From positions 1 through 58,466 of IMG/VR virus record IMGVR_UViG_3300018914_000069: a stretch of 58,466 nt of DNA; one strand, written 5' to 3'. This stretch comes from a virus. Of this stretch, positions 57,298 through 58,466 are shown piece after piece (within the stretch, counting starts at the first letter, position 1; each line of letters begins with the position of its first letter). The notes below the pieces were generated by a model, which saw only the letters and a program-made list of their open reading frames with translations, was not told the DNA's origin and ran no database searches. Position numbers and translations under genes: made by a program.

Positions 57298-57380
57298 TTT
57301 TTACAGCATACGTTGGTATTGAGATTAAATAAAGTTTGATTTGTCTAAGATGGTAACAACTGAGATAAGGAGGAGTAAAC

Positions 57381-58466
57381 ATGAATCCTAACGTTGAGGG
57401 CACTGGCGCTCTGCAAGAAGATAGCAAAATTGCGTTTCTGAAGACACTCCAGCAAGTCCAAATTAAGGATTTTGGGATTAGCAGGCTTAAGCAGGAAATC
57501 AGCGTGAAAGAGTTTATCCGCATGCAAGACAAGTTCCTGTTCGATGATCCTGTACAGCGGAATGCAAACGCATGGAACGATGAGAAGAAATCACTGTTGA
57601 TCCACTCCATCATTATGGGTATCCCTGTTCCAAACTTCTTTGTGCAGATGGTTGACGGCAAATACAATGTGATTGATGGAAAGCAGCGTTTAACAACTCT
57701 TCTACAGTTTCTGGATGATCAGTTCATACTACACAGAGATACACCACCCGTTCCCATTACTGATGAAAACGGCGTGAATCATGAATACCCAATAGCAAAC
57801 ACACTTTTCAATGCGTTACCTGAAGAATTCAAAGATCGCATTCACGCTAATACTCTGGTGCTTGAAGTATTGGGCATGACTGATGAAATTAAAAACCTTG
57901 TGTTTGCTCGTCTCAATCAGACTGAGCCATTGAAGCCAACTGAGAAACTTCGTTCCGTCATGACTACAGAATTAATTCATTTTGTAGCACAAATGGCGAG
58001 AAGCGAATTTATTCAGGCGGTCAACATGTCTGCAAGCACACGCAATCGCTTAGGGGATCAGGAGCTAGTACTTCAATCCATGTTGTTTATTGCTAAGAAC
58101 GGAGAGACTGGAATTGGTTCTGACGATGTGAAGAAGTGGGTTTCGGAAGGTGTAACAGAAGATGTGCTGGACGCATACAAGTATGCCATTCATTATCTAG
58201 ATGAAGTAGCGCAGCACTTGGAAGGAAAGAAAGTCAAGAAGCAATTGAAAAAGAATCACATCCCAATGCTGACATTGATTGCACTGAACGCTAAAGACGT
58301 TACTGCCGAACAGTTTGCAGAATGGATGGAGTCTTTCCTAGTGGAACGGTACGACAAACTGAACTATAAAGACTACGCTCGACTTGGTTCAGCTAAGAAA
58401 GAAAATGCATCTACTCGGTATAGAATTATGCAGAGAGACTTCAACAAAACATTTAACCTGTCATAA
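57381..58466 (+). CDS. DUF262 (ParB-like fold) protein
   Basis: 361 residues. The DUF262 signature is present: a W/F-rich start (FIRMQDKFLFDDPVQRNANA), IPVPNFFVQMVDGKY, and VIDGKQRLTTLLQFLDD with the conserved D-G-x-Q-R motif (residues ~93-102). FARLNQTEPLKPTEK and a helical C-terminal half follow. DUF262 proteins act as NTP-dependent nucleases or modifiers in anti-phage and phage systems such as GmrSD. The second domain of GmrSD (DUF1524, HNH) is missing. AAGGAGGAG precedes the ATG. The stop ends exactly at the window end. Confidence 0.8.
   Translation: MNPNVEGTGALQEDSKIAFLKTLQQVQIKDFGISRLKQEISVKEFIRMQDKFLFDDPVQRNANAWNDEKKSLLIHSIIMGIPVPNFFVQMVDGKYNVIDGKQRLTTLLQFLDDQFILHRDTPPVPITDENGVNHEYPIANTLFNALPEEFKDRIHANTLVLEVLGMTDEIKNLVFARLNQTEPLKPTEKLRSVMTTELIHFVAQMARSEFIQAVNMSASTRNRLGDQELVLQSMLFIAKNGETGIGSDDVKKWVSEGVTEDVLDAYKYAIHYLDEVAQHLEGKKVKKQLKKNHIPMLTLIALNAKDVTAEQFAEWMESFLVERYDKLNYKDYARLGSAKKENASTRYRIMQRDFNKTFNLS

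Noticed and set aside
1-58466. CRISPR arrays, retron or diversity-generating retroelement
   Set aside because: No regularly spaced repeats of 25-40 bases with spacers, and no reverse transcriptase motif (YxDD) seen in any frame I read.

Overview
The window is a contiguous 58 kb piece of a temperate, tailed siphovirus-type phage or prophage of a low-GC Gram-positive (Bacillota, Bacillales-like) host. The evidence is AGGAGG ribosome binding sites, sigma-A type promoters, GAAC-N4-GTTC LexA boxes, and a set of proteins resembling those of Bacillus phage SPbeta: a YonO-type single-chain RNA polymerase, a YonK-like protein, an HU protein, a YolD-like protein and a YomM-like recombinase inside the late genes. 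I cannot name the host species.

Left arm (1-37.6 kb, nearly all minus strand, read right to left). A promoter at 37.62-37.65 kb faces a short leader, two small genes and the phage RNA polymerase. The polymerase gene is interrupted by a 325-nt group I intron (34860-35184) just after its catalytic DNDGD motif. Next come HU, a PIN-PhoH ATPase, a YonK-like protein, a metallophosphoesterase, a ClpP-like protease, a zinc-finger protein in the terminase-small position, terminase large subunit, portal, a protease-scaffold gene with an internal start, a GIY-YIG endonuclease, capsid proteins, neck proteins and the tail tube. Then there is a tyrosine recombinase, a PemK/MazF-like pair and a lipoprotein (the last two with their own terminators), the tape measure, tail tip and fibre proteins, and a four-gene lysis cassette at the left edge.

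Switch and right arm (37.6-58.5 kb, mostly plus strand). A strong promoter faces right into a second tyrosine-recombinase-like protein whose second catalytic Arg is Lys, so it may be a regulator. It is followed by a RecD2-like helicase, a probable DNA-binding protein, a PD-(D/E)XK endonuclease and then many small early-type genes. Nine of these units start with similar promoters (AAAAATAA, TTGnnn, 17-18 bp, TATAAT-like), and many end in their own terminator. A type I hammerhead ribozyme (49705-49760) lies just upstream of an 816-residue polyvalent-type protein. Two tRNA genes (CAT and TCT anticodons), a LexA-boxed YolD-like gene and a DUF262 protein complete the arm.

The strongest unexpected signals are the intron-split RNA polymerase, the hammerhead ribozyme, and a strand-polar GGGGAG motif: 24 plus-strand copies by hand count between 1.8 and 34.9 kb, against 5 in the opposite orientation there. 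Others are a small plus-strand transcription unit facing the late genes at 1.88-1.97 kb, and a possible origin with DnaA boxes at 45.3-45.5 kb.
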